From: Primulina eburnea
Taxonomy: Eukaryota > Streptophyta > Magnoliopsida > Lamiales > Gesneriaceae
Length of the DNA stretch: 64,000 nucleotides
Direction: 5' to 3'
NCBI RefSeq assembly: GCF_022965805.1
Contig: NC_133117.1
Location: 13,416,183-13,480,182 of the forward strand
In this document: positions 33,062-44,039 of the stretch, piece after piece
Numbering within the stretch: the first letter of the stretch is position 1
How the letters are laid out: the number at the start of each line of letters is the position of its first letter
Notes under the pieces: model-generated
Seen by the model: the letters and a program-made list of their open reading frames with translations, nothing else
Told to the model about the DNA's origin: nothing
Database searches by the model: none
Program-made: the position numbers and the translations under genes

Positions 33062-35167
33062 GAGTTCGTCCTCGAACTCACAAGTAATCGATTCAGAAGA
33101 AATGTATATATAGAGTTTAAACCAAAACTCAAATATCTGATTCCGGTCTGGAATAAGAATTCACTAAGTATAATGTCATAATACTTCTCCAATCCTTCTG
33201 ACGGAATCAATCTCGCATTACTGGCTATACAATGTCCGTATAAACCGATCTACAGTTCATCACATATCTGTACCATCTGCTGTTATCAAAGACATCTACA
33301 GTCTTCAGCTTCAAATACCACTCGTCATCATCTGACGTTGGTTTCTTAAATCGGTCCATTCTGAACTATCTTCATCTTCCTTCGAATTTTCTTCAAAAGA
33401 AATCTGTAGTATTCACCGTATACTGTCTTGTCTATAACTATCTCATTACCCATCTGATAAGCTGATAGTTATTGTCACACAGTGATAATAAGTCATATCA
33501 ATTGGTGCTAACATCCAGCACTAAAGCTGTACAAAAATCTTCCAATCTTTGGCTAATACATTCTGACGGTCTGTCAATCTGTAAATTCATCTAAAAGAGA
33601 GTTCATGATATATTCTATCACCAGTACACAATCACTCAAAATTACAATCTGATATAATCTACTGTGGCATTCTGATCTTTCTGACCACTTTCCTGACATC
33701 AATCTGTGTCATTGGGTCATGTTTGTACGTAATCTGGTACAAACTGATAGCTATAGATTGAACAATCTGTCAATCTGAATCATATCATATTACACAATCT
33801 GTAAAAATGACGGTAATTTCATTACACAGGCTATAGAAATGTACTCCCATTTCTATTTAGAATTTTACAATTCTGTAATAAATCTTCTGATTTCTATCTT
33901 TCTATCTTTTCTGTTAGCGATTTAGACATATTAGTACAATTTCTGCCAACATTTCAATACATTTCTGTTATAACTGATCTCAATCACAACTATCTGTTCG
34001 AATACAATACAGTTTCAATCATCAGACTGAACACTGAATCCATGACTGTAGGCTTCTAACAATATCTGTTCTTTCTGATTCGAACTATTTGATATACACA
34101 AATCAGTTAATAACATAAATTAAAGAAGAAATACCTATCTGGTATTCGGCTCTGACTATCAATATCAAGCTGTACTGTACAATTCTGACACATCTGATAT
34201 CACAGAATAATCAATCTCATACAACCTACACAATCACATATCTGTTACTCTGATCGACACTCTGTTCTGATTATCGATATTGAGTTCTAAACATTCTAAT
34301 CAGCTTTTTGAACTGCTATCATTTCAAAATCAGCTCTGATTTGGACGATACAACATAATCTCTGTTGTCTACAATCAGTCTCAAATACGTATTCAGAATA
34401 TCATTAATATTCAATCAAATTCAAAACATGCTAAACTCATAAACCGCAACTGTTTGACACTGATGCCAATCTCAGCTGACTAATCACGGTTTAACTCTGT
34501 GAAAATCAACGAATATATCATCTTCAGTTATAACACATCCTGAATGCAATCTGTCTCAATCAGGATTCAAATTTCAGCAATTTCTAATATCAGTTCAAGG
34601 CTAAAATCAATCTCTCTGCCTGAAATTAGATCTGAAATCTGATCGGGGAAAACATCAATAACTTTCATATCATTGGTAAATCAGCCAATGATAGACTCAA
34701 TTTCAGTAAATCAACTGAATACATAAGGAGTCACTCTGCTCCTTTCTGTAATAATCGAGTCATAGTTAGTACGAATATCAAAGAAATTCCCAGTCTAGAA
34801 TTCTTATCGTACAATATTCATCTCTTGGTCATCTCAGGTCTGATTCTCACCATTTTCTGGAATTAATCTATGGTAGCTCTGTACTTGATCAGCATATCAA
34901 TTATCAGTAATGCAGTTCCCAAAATCAGAGAACACTAGTACAATACCATCTACCACACAATCTAACTCGATCTTATTCTCATCCTACTGTAGTATACAAG
35001 ATCTAACAGAAATCGCTGATACAAGATCTTTTCCCAAAAGGGAAAGAAACAAATACTACAGTAAATAGGAACTCAACAGATAATGCATGCATCAATGCAA
35101 ATCTTTCAGAATAAAAGTATGTGAAGCACCGGTATCCCTCAATACCTATGCAGGATAATCAAACAAA
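33062..35167 (-). pseudogene. Element K pol remnant (eroded)
   Basis: Minus-strand remnant of protease-RT-RNase H-integrase with stops in all frames. Near 35100-35150 the gag-protease border and a GATACCGGTGCTTCACA (DTGAS) protease motif are readable. At 33831-33860 (reversed) CTAAATAGAAATGGGAGTAC is the integrase start, with the same TGG-to-TAG change as in element A at 17272. Not functional. Confidence 0.8.
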
Positions 35168-36277
35168 TCAGTTACCTGCAACATCATCATCTGGTGCTTC
35201 CTGAGCCTGTTCCTCGGTCAAAGCAAATACTCTGGCCTGCTGTCTAGGAGGCTGGCCAACTGTCTGGCTTCCTCCTGGCCTCAGCTGTGACTGAGATGGT
35301 GCTGGCTGAAATAAAGGAACGGCAGCTGATCGTCTACTCCACTGTGCCTCTGATCCAGATGGTTCGGCTCCCTGGGATCCTTGGGAACCCCTCTGTGGAC
35401 ATACTCTGGCAAAATGTCCCTGTTGTTTGCAGAAGTGGCAACTACCAAGTACCCCTTGGCATTGCTCAGTGGAATGTCTCCCTCCACAATTTCCGCAGTA
35501 CACGCCAGTATAACTCTGCTGGGAACCACTAGAGCTAGAAGAACTGCCGCCAGACTTCTTAAACTGCTTTCCTCTAGCCTTCAGAAAATCTTTCTTCCCA
35601 CCACTGCTACTGCCACTCTCGAATCGGAAAGGTGGTTGCTATGGTCTCAACACTGGAGGAACAAATTCAGCTCCTCTCTGCCTTATCAGGCCCGCTTCAG
35701 CGCCCTTTGCTCTATTCATGGCATCAGCAAAGTTATTCGGTCGCCCTATGTTCACCAATGTAAAAATATCGGGATTCAAGCCATTGATGAACTGATCGGA
35801 AACGGCTTCGTCCTTTCCAGCCACATGTGGAGCAAACTTCAACAAGGTAGAGAACTTGGTCACATATTCTTCAATGTTCAGCTGACCCTGTCTCAAATTG
35901 TCAAACTCCGCCCCCTTTTCTTTTCTGTACGATATTGGGAAAAATCTCTGATAAAACTCAGTTTTAAATACATCCCAAGTAATAATCGTACCTCGCTGCT
36001 CCAAGGCCCTCTTCATTGTAACCCACCAGCTTTGTGCAACATCAAGCAACTGGCGCCCAATCAATTTAATCCGGCGCTCATCACTGTACTCCAGTGAATT
36101 AAACAGCATCTCAATGCTACCTAACCAACTCTCACACTCGACTGATGTCTCAGTACCTTTCAGAGTGGGTGGTTTGAATGATTGAAACCTCTTCAGCAAG
36201 GTTTCCATTGGAGTCGGTGTTACATCCATTGGAGGATTCGATGTACTACCCTGTTCTGGAATTCGTCTAGGAGGCAT
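35168..36277 (-). pseudogene. Element K gag, one nonsense codon
   Basis: From ATG (36277) the frame reads MPPRRIPEQGSTSNPPMDV, METLLKRFQSFKPPTLKG, a capsid-like core (LEYSDERRIKLIG, AQSWWVTMKRALEQRG, LRQGQLNIEEYVTKF) and PPVLRP. A single TAG at 35639-35641 follows. The same frame then continues through a Ser/Lys-rich linker to the zinc knuckle CHFCKQQGHFARVC and a Gln/Pro-rich end, stopping at 35168 after DDDVAGN. Apart from the TAG the protein is full length, in contrast to the decayed pol. Gag packages the element RNA; the near-intact frame may mean that gag stayed under selection longer or that a gag-only element was amplified. Confidence 0.87.
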
Positions 36278-36546
36278 ATCTGAAAATCAAAAGGATTAGT
36301 GACCCAATCCAACACATCTGTTTCAATTCAATCTCCCTCCCGATCATCTTACTGCTGATCGAGAATCAGTTCAGATTCATTCCCAATAATACATATTACA
36401 AAATCAAATCAGATAAGTCAAGTAACATGTATTATATAAAGCAGTACAACATGCTAGCAATCACAAGCAAGGAAAGAAAACTCAATCTACCCCGCTCACT
36501 AGCCTCTTCTATCTCAATCTCAAGAATCTACAGTTCTAGTACCTAC

Positions 36547-36559
36547 GGCTCTGATACCA
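36547..36559 (-). other. Element K primer-binding site
   Basis: The minus strand reads TGGTATCAGAGCC, five bases from the 5' LTR end. Confidence 0.92.
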
Positions 36560-36564
36560 CCTGT

Positions 36565-38383
36565 TGTGGGGACCCGGACGCTAATCATGTTCTTAATCGT
36601 CATTGGGACTAATTAATCAATTATAAAACAGGGTCTAAATTTTTCTTTTAATATACAAAGCGGAAACGTAATGTAATTCAATTCAAATTACATATTAAAC
36701 ATAAACATACACATCATGTATGATCTACAAGTATTCAACTAGGTTCAACTACTACAATCAAGTAATAAAACCTATCTATGTCCAAGTCCGGAATCACCAC
36801 GCTAATCTCGATCTTTCTTCACATCTGTGACCCTGAACCTGCCCCACCTGTTGTCATGCACACATACAAAACAAGACAACAGCCGGATAACTCCGGTGAG
36901 ATTAACTCCCAGTATAAACAATGTAAACATGCAATCATATAAAAACATATATAAAATAATATAATTAACATTCATAACATGTATCAAATCAGAAACATAA
37001 ATCAATAACAAGTAATGAATCACACTCAGACTCAAACAACGCGTCGTCTCAGACTCGACTCAACTCTAACCTAGGGATCCCGATGTCTGGGCGAAACAGC
37101 CACAGAATTGACAACTCAGTCAAGATTTAAGCGAATCAGCCAATAGCTAGGCGAAACAGCCGGTAGCTAGACGAATCAGTCAATAGATAGACGAATCAGT
37201 CAATAAATAAGCGAAACAGCCAATAGCTAGGCGAAACAGCCGATAGCTAGACGAATCAGTCGGTGACTAGGCGAGCCAATGACTAAACAATTCAGCAGTC
37301 CATACATGCAGTTGCTATAAATCAATAGACTACAAACATCAATCCCAACAATTACAAATATCAATGTAATAACTAAGTATGTGATTTAGGGAGACTCGAG
37401 TCAAACCTTACTCGAGTTGTGCAATCCCAACTCAACATTAATTTATACCTTTCTTTCTGATATTCTGACTTTGTCGAAGTTTTGAACTCAAAGCCTGTTA
37501 ATACTCAATCTGACAAGAACAATATCGAGGAGGATAATATCAATACACCACTCGAATCAAATCTGTTCTACTCAATACTCAACCTAATTCAATATCGATG
37601 GCATAACGGTATAATATCAATATACCCAACAATACCACATCAATCTGATATTAATTCTAACATCTCATACTAAATAACAACTCAATTCTGATATCAACTC
37701 GACTCCAAAACTACTCCGAAAATCATAACAATTCCATAATCAGTCCAATTCTTAATCTGACTTCGATTCTATAATGTCTAATATGTCAAGAACAACATAT
37801 ATGAGTTCCATTCAATTCTGACAATATCATAATTTCGAAACATATCAAAACGTAGCAAAACTTACGTCCAGTTGTAGCCTACGTCGATAGGAATACAGTA
37901 CTGAAGTCGGATTTAAATTCAAACAAACGGTTTGCTCATGCATCAATTTCGAACTCAAGACCTGAGCCTTTTCTCTGAATCTTTCTTCGGTTAACTGAAT
38001 GAATTTTCGTTCATTTACATATATATATATGTTGCATGTAACTCGTACGTGTCTTCTCCAAAATTTGCCAAAACACCACTCGCGCATATGCGCGCTTCAT
38101 CTCGCGCATATGCGCCAAAGATTCTGGAGCTGTCGCGCATATGCGCGCATTTTCTCGCGCATATGCGCGAGGGCTTCTGGACCCCTCGCGCATATGCGCG
38201 TGTTTCTTCGCACATGTGCGCCGGTCATTTCTTTTGAGATGTTCGGCCGAACATCTCGAGATGTTCGGTTGAACATCTTGGCTTATATTATAACGATGCC
38301 CGACTTCTTCATTCAAGTTCGTATAACCTCAATCATGAAATTAATCAACGTATGATTACAGTAATTAAGTCTCGGGCATTACA
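36565..38383 (-). repeat. Element K 5' LTR
   Basis: 1,819 bp, very similar to the 3' LTR. 21-bp array at 37088-37290, palindrome array at 38079-38222 and the perfect 20-bp palindrome at 38237-38256. Confidence 0.93.
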
Positions 38384-39589
38384 AACAATAACATTAATCA
38401 TGCATAATCATATAATGAAATGTGATATGCCATGCATGAATGGCTCAACAAATAACCGGGATAATAGGAGCCAACAAACGGTACGATAACAACTGTAATA
38501 ATACTCGAGCAACAACACAGGGGAGCTACATCGTCATGCAGCTAAACCGCACTGCCAAGTATGCGAGGTATGCCAAGATGTGCTGAATAACACCCCTGAC
38601 TCGGCCTCCATACAGCTGATACGCTATAACAGGATGGCATAACAGAACGAACTAGATGACACAATCCCAGTGCTCACCTCCAAAGGCTGCACTAACCACG
38701 GGATTGTTCAATCACATCTACGGTATCATGTATATAGGCCTATCAGCCACTCAATGATCCCGAGGTAAACAACAGTGCCAGATAACAACGGATGTCACAA
38801 TGGCTAACAAAACGATAGGGCTCAACATGAATGTCATAACTGTATGCCCGATGCTAAATGCCAATAATATGTCATAATAATAACATAGATCACAACGAAG
38901 ACATTTAACAATTTACAACAGTCAACAAATCATAAACACGATCCATGTAACACAGAATAACAATTAAACATAATTTATGTTTTACCGTCGTATGTTACCG
39001 AGCTGTAACATACCTATACCAACTTGAAACTCCAATATCAACTTTTCTTCAAGATTCTCGGCCTAAACAAAACCACAATAAGCCGATCATGAAAGTCACA
39101 TTCCATACCAAATCAACTTCTCTTCAAGATTCTCGGCCTAAACAAAACCACAATAAGCCGATCATGAAAGTTACATTCCATACCAATGTCCGATTTGGCA
39201 CAAAAGAGCATAAAATTTGTATCTCGCTCAATATTAACTCAAATCAATATCCGCCAATTGAAAATGAAAGATAACTCAATTATCTAAGTTTCTCCAGCTG
39301 AAACCATCTTCAGAATCTCAGTAGATTATTCTCAGAATTTTCAAGAACTCACTGCTACTTTCGAAGTCGCGGACAGAATCTCATACACCGAGCAGTTCCA
39401 GAAAAACAAACATAACTTGCTCAATTATTAATGGAATTTAACGAATCTTATATCATTACGAAGACAACACATAGCTCTACAACTCTTATTTGAATCACAA
39501 TTCCAGATTCCGAGCGCATAATTGACAAAAACTCGAATTACAGTAGGTGTTCTACACAACACAGTTGCAGAATTCGATGCATCGGTATA

Positions 39590-41270
39590 GTTGGCCCTTC
39601 TTCAACGCATCGGTATAAACAACAAAGTCCTCTGAACCAGTGGGCAAAGCAAGTACAGGAGCTGTCGTCAACTTATCTTTCAACTCTTGTAATCCACTCT
39701 GGCAATCATTGAACCACTCAAACTTTACAGTCTTCCTCGTCAGATTGGTTAACGGCAGGGCAATCTTGGAAATTCTGCAATAAAACGACGATAATAACCC
39801 GCCAAACCAAGAAATCTGCGTACCTCTGATACAGTGGTAGGAATAGGCCACTTCTGAATCGCCTCTATTTTCACTGGATCAACAGCTACACCATCTTTCG
39901 AGACAACATGGCCTAAGAAAGAAATCTGATCCAACCAGAAATCACATTTCTTCAACTTAGCATACAACCTCTTCTCTCTCAGCAACTGAAGAACAACTCT
40001 GAGGTGCTCTGCATGAAGCTCTCTGGTCTTGGAATAAATCAATATGTCATCGATGAAACAATGACAAAGCTATCCAAATACGGCTTGAACACTCGGTTCA
40101 TAAGATCCATGAAGACTGAAGGAGCATTAGTCAGACCGAAAGACATCACAAGAAATTCATAATGACCGTACCTGGTCCGGAATGCCGTCTTAGGGATATC
40201 AGACTCCCTGACCTTCAACTGAAAATAGCCAGATCGCAGATCAATCTTCGAAAACACTGTAGCCCCCTGCAGTTGATCAAAAAGATCGTCTATTCGCGGC
40301 AACGGATATTTATTCTTGATAGTCACTTTGTTGATTTCTCTATAATAAATGCAAAGCCGCAAAGACCCATATTTATTTTTGACAAAAAGAACCAGAGCTC
40401 CCGAAGGCGAAGAACTCGGCCGAATAAAACCTTTATCCAATAGATCATGCAACTGCGTCTTCAACTCTTTCATCTCTGTAGGGGCCATTCTATACGGAGA
40501 CTTAGAAATAGGAACCGTACCCAGAACTAGATCAATCACAAACTCTACATCTCTGTCTGGCGGTAAACCCGGAACATCATCCTCAAATACATTAGGGAAC
40601 TCTCTCACCACATCCATATCATCAATATTCAACTTAACCATTCTATCCATATCAACAATCGAAGCCAAAAACCCATCACAACCTCTAAACAACAACTTCT
40701 TAGCCTCAAGACATGAAATAAAAGGAAGGACCAGCGAAGTACCTGTACTGGCGAGCATACCTTCCCTACTGCCATCATCTGCAAATTTCTCCGTCTTAGC
40801 AACGCAATCAATCACTGCACGATAAGTTGATAGCCAATCCATGCCAAGTATAATATCAAACGCAACCATCGGAATAACAATCAAATCGGCATAAACCACT
40901 CGCTCATCAATTTGAACAAAGCACGCATACACAATAGATGTCGGGCACAACACATCCCCAGAAGGCAATACAACATTAAACTGGAGGGGAAGAATAGAAG
41001 GAACTAAACCCGAAGATCTCAAAAATAGTTCAGACATAAAAGAATGAGTAGCACCTGTATCAATCAATGTCGTAGCTACTCTGCCTGAAATTAAAATAGT
41101 GCTAGAGATCACAGAACAATCATGGTTTATACCTTCCTTCGTCATGGTGAAGATGCGACCCTGTACCTTCTCTTTACTCGATCCTCTTGGACAGTCCTTG
41201 GCAATATGGCCTGCAGTGCCACATTGGTAACAAGTATGAGTACTAAATCTGCACTCTCCCCTATATGCCT
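39590..41270 (-). pseudogene. Element J zinc knuckle, protease, RT and start of RNase H
   Basis: After a zinc knuckle ([14 protein letters not shown], about 41210-41250) the protease reads [11 protein letters not shown] and [12 protein letters not shown] is readable with [38 protein letters not shown] and FGLTNAP. Changes in conserved places (VKNKYGS for VKKKDGS, CIYYRE for CIDYRE) and a one-base loss just before the catalytic FIDD (about 40060) break it. The next frame has [25 protein letters not shown] and [15 protein letters not shown]. Another frameshift leads to ALPTGSEDFVVYTDA, where the element is cut off. No active enzyme expected. Confidence 0.87.
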
Positions 41271-42143
41271 ACTGCACTTGGGACACAAAGGCTTCTCTGG
41301 ATAAAATGGAACTGCCGGTGCTTTAGAACTCGGTTTCATCTTGCCTTTCCCATTAAAAGTGCCCTTTCCTCTTTGGCTCGAACCCTGACACCTTTGAGCA
41401 ATATCCTGCTGCCTCGTCTGTCTCTCTCTTGCAATATCTTTCTCATCTAGCTCGGCTAACAAGGCTTTAGCCACAATCTCTTTAAACGTCACCGCTTTAG
41501 ACATATTGATGTCCCTCCTGATCTCTGCTCGAAGACCTCTAATGAAATGAGCACCCTTGTCTTTGTCATTGGAGGCAATATACGGGGCAAACAGACATCC
41601 CTCCTCGAACTTCAGAATGTAATCATCGACATTCATACCTCCTTGACGAAGATCTAAAAATTCAGTCACCTTCCGAGCTCTAAGTGCATCTGGGAAGTAC
41701 TTGTCATAGAAAAGATCAGTAAAATCTTGCCACTTCAATGCCGGTACATCAACACCTACCTTGGTAGCATTCCACCAAATGCGTGCAGCTTTGACTAACA
41801 TGAACACTGCACAACCAATTATGTCCTTGTATTCATAGTTGAGATGATCAAATATCGCCTCAAGAGCTTTGATCCACTCTACAGCCACCAATGGATCAGT
41901 GCTTCCTGCAAATTCCGACGGATCCATCCTCTTAAAAGCAGTAAAGTTTCCATCGGTTCCAACTGCTTGTGCCACTTGGCCTCTCCCTTGGCTTCTACCT
42001 TGACCTGTACCTTGCAAACAGATCAACTATTGAATATGCTCACTATGGACCTTGGCTTGCTCTTTCAGTAACTTGCCGAACTCGTCGACAACTCTCGATG
42101 AGGAGCTATCCTCACCCTCTGAAGCCTTTCTCTTAGGAGGCAT
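41142..42143 (-). pseudogene. Element J gag (stop and frameshift)
   Basis: ATG at 42143 (MPPKRKASEGEDSSSS). A TAG at 42027-42029 interrupts after 38 codons. The same frame then reads NFTAFKRMDPSEFAGSTDP, LVAVEWIKALEAIFDHLNYE, ARIWWNATKVG, FLDLRQGGMNVDDYILKFEEG and [12 protein letters not shown], then a frameshift puts the real zinc knuckle into the pol frame. The core is homologous to gag of B but distinct from K and L. Confidence 0.85.
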
Positions 42144-42261
42144 TACTCCTACAATATGCTCACATAATACATATCAACCAATAACAATGAATAGATGTAG
42201 AAGAAGACATACCCGGTCTGTTGAAAGTAGACGAATTCATATGCATTGGTCTGAAGAACGT

Positions 42262-42276
42262 TGCTCTGTATCACTA
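42262..42276 (-). other. Element J primer-binding site (degenerate)
   Basis: The minus strand reads TAGTGATACAGAGCA, related to TGGTATCAGAGCA with two or three changes, just after the LTR end at 42279. Confidence 0.65.
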
Positions 42277-42278
42277 AA

Positions 42279-44035
42279 TGTAACACCTCGACCAGTTTTA
42301 ATAAAATAGCAGCGGAATTTAAAATTTTCTTTAAAAGAAAGAAGGATTTAGAATACATTTCAATATATAATCAAAATTATATACATGATCAATAAAATGA
42401 TGCAACAAAATACAAAATATCATTTTTGTGATCATGTCCAAAATGCTAGCAAAATAGTCTTCTTCCTTCCTTCTCTTATTCATATGACTTCGGCTCCAAT
42501 CAACGTCCAGGCTAGTCGCTCTTATCTGCATCACATGAAATAACTGAAATGAGTATAAAACTCAGCAAGTGGAACTCTTACATAGCAATGGATACATGTC
42601 ATACTCTGTAAAACATGACTTTGAAAACATTAAATACCATCAACTCTGAAACATAAATATCATAGCATGAATAACAATAACGATGATATTTCTCTTTTCT
42701 CTGATGGATTGATATCTAAATAGTATCTCTATCTCTGTTCCTATATCCCATCGATATGAATCGATACTCTGTTGGGATATAAGACTATGGTCATTGATCA
42801 ACTAATTGCATGCAATCTCGGACTATGTATCTATCAATCCAATAAATCATTTGAACTCTCTTTTAGGCATTAAACCAAACACTTTGCATACTCTTTTCTT
42901 TTGTATTCCCTTTGACATAATTTAGACATAAATGTCTCTATTACACAACAAAATGTATTAATACATAGCATGAATGAAATTGAAGGGAATAACATGTTAA
43001 AACCATTGAAACACAATACATATATTATCATGTGAGCACAAGGAAATGAATTCCACTTACTACACTTGGATCACTTGATTCTATTCTTTTGGTACACTTA
43101 TTACAACAACAAACCATATATTGCACCATTAATAACCCAATAATCAAACAACCATACTAATAAATCCATAAAACCAACACCATCAACAAACCCATGATTT
43201 CTCCCAACACCGAAAACCAAGAATAAACTATACCACAAGCTTACCTTAGCTCCTTGAACCAACAATGACCTTGTTCTCACTACAATAATCCAACAATAAG
43301 CTTGAATCAAAGAAAGGAAGGAAAGAAATGTAGGAACCCTAGTCTCCCTTGAGCTGCAAACCGAGAAGAGTGGAGAGAAATGAGGGAAAAGTGAACCAAC
43401 TCATGTATTTAATCACTTAAAACCGAAAACACGCTTTTACTATTCACGCACCGCGGGTGAACTCCAAAATTCACTGCGGGTGCGCTCCAAAATACACCGC
43501 GGGTGCGCTAGGCATTCTATAACACTTCCGAAAATCCAAAGTGACGACCGCGGGTGCGCTACATTCTTACCGCGGGTGCGCTCTGCCTACTGGAATTCAA
43601 CCAAAAATCTGAAACAAGCGACCGCGGGTGCGGTACCTTTCTGACCACGGGTGTGGTGCCGCCTCTGCCCAATCACTGTGGGTGGGGTGGCTAACTGACC
43701 GCGGGTGCGGTCACCTCTGTAGAGAACAACAAACTTTTGCAATTAAAATCTAATCGCAACGCTGCTTCTCCTCATAATTCTGCAACACTCTCAACAATAA
43801 AGTTGCACCTCTATAACTTATCTAACCACCCCAATTGGCCTCATACCAATTGGCTCAACATACTAGTTACCATGAATTAAATCGCAACAACGCTACAATA
43901 CAACTACACATCATCTAATATCAACAATACTATAAACCATAAATCGCAATTCTTAACATCAAACTATACTTAATCTTAACCAAAGAGTCAATAATCATAT
44001 GAAATCTCAAACCGTACCGTTCACCAGGCTTGGCT
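42279..44035 (-). repeat. Element J 5' LTR
   Basis: On the minus strand it ends GGTCGAGGTGTTACA. About 1.75 kb. It contains the ACCGCGGGTGCGCT array (43446-43705). The distal end near 44020-44038 is uncertain because no TSD or clear TG start is visible. It does not match LTR G, so the neighbouring LTR is not its partner. Confidence 0.7.
43446..43705. repeat. ACCGCGGGTGCG repeat array in element J LTR
   Basis: Nine or so copies of ACCGCGGGTGCG(C/G)T or one- to three-base variants in 260 bp. CCGCGG is a palindrome. GC content is far above the surrounding LTR. Comparable in position to the arrays of B, C, K, H and L. Confidence 0.88.
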
Positions 44036-44039
44036 ATTG

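Larger units (their letters stand above)
31233..38383 (-). mobile_element. Ty3/gypsy element K (minus strand), nested in G
   Basis: LTRs 31233-33041 (3' LTR, 1,809 bp) and 36565-38383 (5' LTR, 1,819 bp), flanked by TSD AACAA (31228-31232 and 38384-38388). PBS at 36547-36559, polypurine tract at 33042-33061. Gag is nearly open, pol is eroded. LTR and gag are of the same family as L, which lies in plus orientation at 61456. The LTRs differ mainly in repeat copy number and a 12-bp indel near 31479/36819. Confidence 0.95.
30652..39561 (-). mobile_element. Solo LTR G, split by element K
   Basis: Pieces 30652-31232 and 38389-39561 together make about 1,754 bp, TGTGAGACGC…CACAACA, with TSD CAGTT (30647-30651 and 39562-39566). 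An AACTGCAGCGGAAAAAA block near the left end (TTTCCGC reversed) points to minus orientation. It holds a 75-bp tandem duplication (39040-39114 and 39115-39189). No internal domain belongs to it. Confidence 0.8.
39590..44038 (-). mobile_element. Truncated Ty3/gypsy element J (minus strand): 5' LTR, gag, pol to RNase H
   Basis: Right to left: a 5' LTR (about 44035-42279), a PBS, gag (42143-41142) and pol (41270 to about 39590). Pol stops in the first RNase H motif. There is no integrase, polypurine tract or 3' LTR. The left border lies at a repeated GCATCGGTATA (39577 and 39603). The right border with copia pol near 44038 is not clear, and part of copia gag-protease is missing there, so insertion and deletion were combined. 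Confidence 0.75.

Noticed and set aside
30652..44035. LTR G and the LTR at 42279 as the two LTRs of one element with J as interior
   Set aside because: The two LTRs do not match at their ends or inside, and G has its own perfect TSD CAGTT.
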